DNA from: Thiomicrorhabdus sp. ZW0627
GTDB lineage: Bacteria; Pseudomonadota; Gammaproteobacteria; Thiomicrospirales; Thiomicrospiraceae
Direction: 5' to 3'
Length of the DNA stretch: 64,000 nucleotides
Assembly: GCF_029767005.1 (NCBI RefSeq)
Contig: NZ_JARUQR010000001.1
Location: forward strand, 1,202,258-1,266,257
Position numbers and translations under genes: made by a program. Shown here piece by piece: positions 60,432 through 64,000 of this stretch; within the stretch, counting starts at the first letter, position 1; the number at the start of each line of letters is the position of its first letter. The notes under the pieces are model-generated. The model was not told the origin of the DNA. It searched no databases and saw only the letters and a list, made by a program, of their open reading frames with translations.

Positions 60432-60944
60432 ATGTTTAACAGGTTTCATCTTCTAAAATGGGTCGTCGCATTCGTCCTATCCTTAACCCTTTCGGACATC
60501 GCCTACGCGGCTCCGAACGTCATCAAAGTAGAACAAAAGAAAGACATCAAGATCGTTTACGACATCAACCAAAACGATATCGAAGCAGGTATAGGCAAAG
60601 CGCTTTATTATGCGCGTGGTCTGTTGGAAGCCTATAAAGACCAGAATGTGCCGATGGATCAGCTCCATATCAGTCTGGTGATACACGGAGCCGCAGGCTA
60701 CTGGCTACTGAAAGACGAGGCTTATCAAAATGCCACCGGCAACCCATTCGACGTCAACCCCAATACCAAGGTCGTACAAGAGCTGCTTGATCATGGTGTC
60801 AGCGTAGAGCTTTGCCATGTGACCATGAAAGCCCATCACTGGGACGCCAGTGAGATACTACCCGGAGTGAAAATCGTATTCGATGCCTACACGCGCATCG
60901 TCGACCTTGAAATGAAAGGCTACGCTTACATCAAATTCGTGTGA
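60432..60944 (+). CDS. Secreted DsrE/F-like protein
   Basis: This 170-residue protein has a signal peptide (MFNRFHLLKWVVAFVLSLTLSDIAYAA) and a DsrE-type domain. Visible features are KIVYDINQND, LHISLVIHGAAGYWLL and a single cysteine in VSVELCHVTMKAH, the place of the sulfur-carrying Cys in DsrE/TusD proteins. The periplasmic form is common in sulfur oxidisers and may carry or bind sulfane sulfur, which I infer. ATG 60432 has GGAG 7 nt upstream; the GTG at 60411 is not needed. Confidence 0.82.
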   Translation: MFNRFHLLKWVVAFVLSLTLSDIAYAAPNVIKVEQKKDIKIVYDINQNDIEAGIGKALYYARGLLEAYKDQNVPMDQLHISLVIHGAAGYWLLKDEAYQNATGNPFDVNPNTKVVQELLDHGVSVELCHVTMKAHHWDASEILPGVKIVFDAYTRIVDLEMKGYAYIKFV

Positions 60945-60987
60945 GTGCACCCGGCTTAAACCAAACCACGACTCTAAAGGAATGGAC

Positions 60988-61644
60988 ATGCTTTCTATGA
61001 CGCTTGATAAAGACCGCCCCCAATCCAGAAACGAGGAAATGGCCAATAGTATCAGTCACGGACTGGGTGTAATCGCATCCATCCTCGGGACGCCCTTTCT
61101 GATTATCCATGCCGCAAATACCGGCAATACCGGCTACCTCGTAGGTGTCAGCATTTTCAGCGCAACGCTGATCATGCTCTATTTAAGCTCAACGCTCTAC
61201 CATGCCATGCCGGCTGGAAAAGCCAAACGCATCTTGCGGGCGATCGACCACTCTCTCATTTTTCTGCTGATTGCGGGCACTTACACCCCCTTTACCCTCG
61301 GGGTACTGAGCGGTGCCTGGGGATGGTCGTTGTTCGGGGTCGTTTGGGGGCTTGCCGTCATCGGCATAATACTCAAATTATTCGACGGCGCAACCCGGCC
61401 GATTTTCTACAACACACTCTATTTACTGATGGGCTGGGTGATTGTTGTGGCTATCCACCCTTTACTGAACAGTCTGCCGTTAGCTGGCCTGTTGTGGCTT
61501 CTGGCCGGAGGATTGTTGTATACCATCGGAATCATTTTCTATGCGACAGACGGCAAGTTACCGTTCGGTCACCTGATCTGGCATCTGTTCGTTCTCGGCG
61601 GCAGCGTCAGTCATTACTTTGCCGTGTATTGGTATGCGGCCTAA
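60988..61644 (+). CDS. PAQR / hemolysin III family membrane protein
   Basis: This 218-residue membrane protein has seven helices. Family residues are NSISHGLGVIAS near the start, STLYHAMP, IDHSLIFLLIAGTYTPF and the late GHLIWHLFVLGGSVSHYFAV, which supply the metal-binding Asp and His. Bacterial members (YqfA/TrhA) affect membrane energetics. ATG 60988 has AAAGGA with 6-nt spacing; the ATG at 60982 touches the SD. Confidence 0.88.
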   Translation: MLSMTLDKDRPQSRNEEMANSISHGLGVIASILGTPFLIIHAANTGNTGYLVGVSIFSATLIMLYLSSTLYHAMPAGKAKRILRAIDHSLIFLLIAGTYTPFTLGVLSGAWGWSLFGVVWGLAVIGIILKLFDGATRPIFYNTLYLLMGWVIVVAIHPLLNSLPLAGLLWLLAGGLLYTIGIIFYATDGKLPFGHLIWHLFVLGGSVSHYFAVYWYAA

Positions 61645-61680
61645 ATACACAGTAACCGCATACCAACTTGTCCGACCTAT

Positions 61681-61899
61681 TCAGGATTCCAAAGTGTTTT
61701 TCATCTTCTCGTAGGTCTCTTGGTCAATTTCGCCTTTTGCATACCGCTTTTGAAGAATTTCCAGTGGGGTTTCGGAAGAGACATTTTGATTCGAGGAGGA
61801 CAACATCCTGATCAGTACGAATATCACAATCAATAAAACGATCCAAAATATCCACATACCCATACCTCCTGCCCAATACATATCTGTATACCAATGCAT
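61681..61899 (-). CDS. Short membrane protein with SHOCT domain
   Basis: This 72-residue protein has one helix (about 14-31, WIFWIVLLIVIFVLIRML) and a C-terminal SHOCT motif (PLEILQKRYAKGEIDQETYEKMKNTL). SHOCT segments are common oligomerisation or tail modules of unknown role. An SD (AAGGAGATC) precedes the ATG. It is convergent with the PAQR gene. Upstream (61933-61952) lies GAATCGA-N6-TCGATTC, a possible operator. Confidence 0.8.
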   Translation of the reverse strand: MHWYTDMYWAGGMGMWIFWIVLLIVIFVLIRMLSSSNQNVSSETPLEILQKRYAKGEIDQETYEKMKNTLES

Positions 61900-62159
61900 A
61901 CCGATCTCCTTTGAGACTGATTGAACAAAACCGAATCGATAGTATTCGATTCACTCGTCCTGCTCAAACTACGTTACTGCATTTCATTAACTTCTACTAG
62001 GTCTTTGTGTCTCAAAAATTCACAGGAATTTAAAATCCAAAACATAATTCACGGTAGAAACGTCGACGCAAACCCGAAGGCGTGATAAATTGACTCGACC
62101 GGAACGGATTGGCAACTCGAATAAACGAACCATTAAGCACTCTTCAAAGGGAAGTATCC

Positions 62160-62795
62160 ATGCTGGACTATGCAGATTACTTTAAAATCTTTATCGGCTT
62201 ATTGGCTATCGTTAACCCTATCGGCGCGATACCGCTTTTCATCAGCATGACCGCTGACGAAACCGAAAAGGAACGTCAGGTCACAATCAATCTGGTGGCC
62301 ATCGGATTCATCAGCATCTTGCTCGTCTCCTTGTTCTTCGGGGAGGCTCTGCTCAAATTCTTCGGAATCACCATCGATTCTTTCCGGGTCGGCGGCGGTA
62401 TTTTGATTCTGTTGATGGCAATCGCCATGTTACACGGCAAAACCAGTCCGGCCAGACAAACACCGGAAGAAGCGGACGAGTCTGAACAAAAGGAATCTGT
62501 TGCCATCGTACCACTTGCCATGCCACTTCTGGCCGGTCCCGGAGCCATCAGTACCGTCATCTTAGCAGCGCATAAATCCACCGCATTCGGTCACTATCTG
62601 GTCATTGCCTTCGGCATCGTATTATTGGGAATCATCATCTGGGCGTCACTGAGAATGGCGCCGTGGATAACAGACCACTCCAGTACTACCGGCCTCAATA
62701 TCTTCAGCCGTATCATGGGGTTAATATTGGCGGCCATTGCCGTCGAATTTATCGCCAACGGTCTGCGCGGTCTGTTTCCAATTCTGGCGCAATAA
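62160..62795 (+). CDS. MarC family membrane protein
   Basis: This 211-residue protein has six hydrophobic helices and the family stretches LLAIVNPIGAIPLFI (near residue 16) and AIVPLAMPLLAGPGAIST. MarC/YchE proteins are not proven resistance pumps and their function is unclear. ATG 62160 has AAAGGGAAG upstream. The frame reaches 62109 with no start signal. A 260-bp AT-rich gap lies before it, in which I see no gene. Confidence 0.9.
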   Translation: MLDYADYFKIFIGLLAIVNPIGAIPLFISMTADETEKERQVTINLVAIGFISILLVSLFFGEALLKFFGITIDSFRVGGGILILLMAIAMLHGKTSPARQTPEEADESEQKESVAIVPLAMPLLAGPGAISTVILAAHKSTAFGHYLVIAFGIVLLGIIIWASLRMAPWITDHSSTTGLNIFSRIMGLILAAIAVEFIANGLRGLFPILAQ

Positions 62796-62796
62796 A

Positions 62797-62823
62797 AAAA
62801 GGGGCCGTAAAAGGCCCCTTCGT
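62797..62823. terminator. Terminator between marC and the BCCT gene
   Basis: GGGGCC/GGCCCC hairpin with a GTAAAA loop. Seven A precede it, so on the minus strand it is followed by seven T and ends the BCCT transcript, 55 bp past its stop. The plus-strand T run is weak. Confidence 0.88.
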
Positions 62824-62877
62824 GTTTTCGGGAATTGCTCATAAACAACTCCCTTGCCCAGCAAAACGGTAAAACGT

Positions 62878-64000
62878 CTATCTCAACACGTGCAAGAAAT
62901 GCATATGCTTATGATAGTGATCGATGATGTCGTTAATAATCGCCGTTTTCGACCACCCCATCACATCATAATCCTGACCACCTTCACGTAGATGGATTTC
63001 CGCACGATAATAATGCGCGCTCTCATCCATCTCTTCTGAAGGCAATTCTGTCTGAGTGAATTCGGGACGTAAGTGCGAACGGCTTCGGACTTCATAAATG
63101 AAATCAACCTCTTCACCGTGATGAACAATCAAACGGACTCGCTCAAGTTCGGGCGAAGTTTCAACTTCTACTTCCAAATCCTGAGCTTGCAACTCCTCAG
63201 CCACTTCCTTACACGCAGGCTTTGCGATGGTCTGAATGTAACGTCTAACTGCAGAGCTACTTGGATAATCAACGATGTTATGCAGACGGTCCTTCCAGCT
63301 GCTATCACTGTTACCGCTTGGTGCCGGAGACACGTTGGCCTGCAGACTATCACGCTTGGCCAGATCCACGCGCAATGCCTTCATCAAACCATAGGTAGCG
63401 ATCAATAACACAATCGCGAACGGCATCGCACTGGCAATGGTCATGGTCTGTAACGCGCCTAAACCACCCGCCAGCATAAGGATGACGGCAATCAACCCTA
63501 CCCCAACAACCCAATACATGCGCTGCCAGAGAGGCGTGTCGTCACGCCCGTTGGAACACAACATATTCACGACCATGGCACCGGAATCAGCCGAAGTCAC
63601 AAAGAAAATAACGACCATCAAGATGGCAATGAACGAAAGTACCGAACCGAACGGGAACTGGCTTAGAAATACGAACAACGCCGTTGCTACATCATCGGAT
63701 ACAGCCTCTCCCAAGCTGTTCATGCCTTGATTAAGAATCATGTCGATGGCCGAATTACCGAAAAAGGTAAACCACATCATACTGAAACCGACCGGTACAA
63801 AAAGTACGCCGGTAACAAACTGTCGGATGCTGCGACCACGCGAGACGCGAGCGATGAAAAGTCCTACAAACGGAGCCCACGACAACCACCAAGCCCAGTA
63901 CAAAATCGTCCAACCACCAATCCAGTCGGTTTTTTCATATGCATAAAGGTTGAAAGTCACACGCACGATATCCGACAGATAAGCTCCGGCATTTTGAATC
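62878..64000 (-). CDS. BCCT family transporter (choline/betaine-type), partial
   Basis: The right edge cuts the 5' part; 374 codons remain. The reading frame is open to the edge (…AYLSDIVRVTFNLYAYEKTDW). The BCCT core is marked by WTILYWAWWLSWAPFVGLFIARVSRGRSIRQF and by FFVTSADSGAMVV. A cytoplasmic C-terminal domain of about 160 residues follows, with DLEVEVETSPELERVRLIVHHG, as in BetT-like choline transporters where it senses osmotic state. It should import choline or betaine with Na+ or H+ for osmoprotection; the substrate is not certain. Confidence 0.9.
   Translation of the reverse strand, partial: IQNAGAYLSDIVRVTFNLYAYEKTDWIGGWTILYWAWWLSWAPFVGLFIARVSRGRSIRQFVTGVLFVPVGFSMMWFTFFGNSAIDMILNQGMNSLGEAVSDDVATALFVFLSQFPFGSVLSFIAILMVVIFFVTSADSGAMVVNMLCSNGRDDTPLWQRMYWVVGVGLIAVILMLAGGLGALQTMTIASAMPFAIVLLIATYGLMKALRVDLAKRDSLQANVSPAPSGNSDSSWKDRLHNIVDYPSSSAVRRYIQTIAKPACKEVAEELQAQDLEVEVETSPELERVRLIVHHGEEVDFIYEVRSRSHLRPEFTQTELPSEEMDESAHYYRAEIHLREGGQDYDVMGWSKTAIINDIIDHYHKHMHFLHVLR

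Noticed and set aside
61933..61952. GAATCGA-N6-TCGATTC inverted repeat before the SHOCT gene
   Set aside because: It may be an operator, but it is a single copy with no link to a known regulator, so it is noted only in the gene entry.

Overview
The window looks like chromosomal DNA of a marine, sulfur-oxidising gammaproteobacterium of the Hydrogenovibrio / Thiomicrorhabdus / Thiomicrospira group. This is inferred from gene content and protein style: a YeeE/YedE thiosulfate-type permease, an Epsilonproteobacteria-like malate:quinone oxidoreductase, an archaeal-type thymidine/AMP phosphorylase, an N-type ATPase, an arsJ cassette and many c-di-GMP proteins. No 16S gene or other decisive marker is present, so the genus is a guess. 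I see no prophage, transposase, CRISPR array or plasmid module. Most genes are ordinary housekeeping genes in short operons.

Layout. 1-5.2 kb: a minus-strand pair made of a membrane hybrid histidine kinase and an unusual REC-EAL protein that carries a periplasmic-binding-protein-like domain and runs off the left edge. 5.3-11.5 kb: an N-ATPase operon in the order atpD-C-Q-B-E-F-A-G, with a b/delta fusion and no atpR. Just upstream of it is a lipoprotein HlyD / ABC-2 exporter operon (11.6-14.6 kb). 14.8-18.0 kb: a secreted protein, tRNA-Arg(CCG), a thymidine/AMP phosphorylase and a secreted DUF2202 ferritin-like protein. 18.2-20.9 kb: a probable dedicated protein-sorting pair, a glutamic-type intramembrane protease next to a large secreted protein with a JDVT-CTERM-like tail. 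21.2-25.9 kb: YeeE/YedE, LemA, then arsR-gap-arsJ (arsenate detoxification through 1-arseno-3-phosphoglycerate). 26-29.5 kb: mqo, a COG0523 metallochaperone and folE2. 29.7-40.2 kb: a secreted MBL-fold protein, AI-2E transporter, ppnN, a DEAD-box helicase, CysZ/EI24 protein, SSADH, EAL-HDOD, dihydroorotase and yidD. 40.2-44.1 kb: polyphosphate metabolism (ppk1, ppx). 44.1-55.0 kb: a CysJ-like reductase, nfo, pyrE, sixA, an OmpA-like protein, TSUP, mscS, argB, yajQ, an aminotransferase and algC. 55.2-57.6 kb: a translationally coupled SUOX-fold periplasmic protein and a GGDEF-EAL protein. 57.7-64 kb: dut, arfB, rsuA, a glutamine amidotransferase, secreted DsrE-like protein, PAQR/hemolysin III, SHOCT, MarC and a BCCT transporter cut by the right edge.

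The strongest unexplained signal is not a gene. The palindrome CAGGCCTG (often extended to AACAGGCCTGTT) occurs 17 times by eye, against about one expected by chance. Ten copies lie in the small intergenic fraction, mostly at gene 3' ends, and several form the core of terminator hairpins. It behaves like a genome-wide iterated element (uptake signal, terminator module or protein-binding site). Other candidates are the REC-EAL-binding-protein fusion, the JDVT-CTERM/protease pair, the degenerate P-loop of the N-ATPase alpha subunit, the SUOX/GGDEF-EAL pair, and an exact 18-bp element shared by the promoters of the DUF2202 and YeeE genes that flank the sorting pair.
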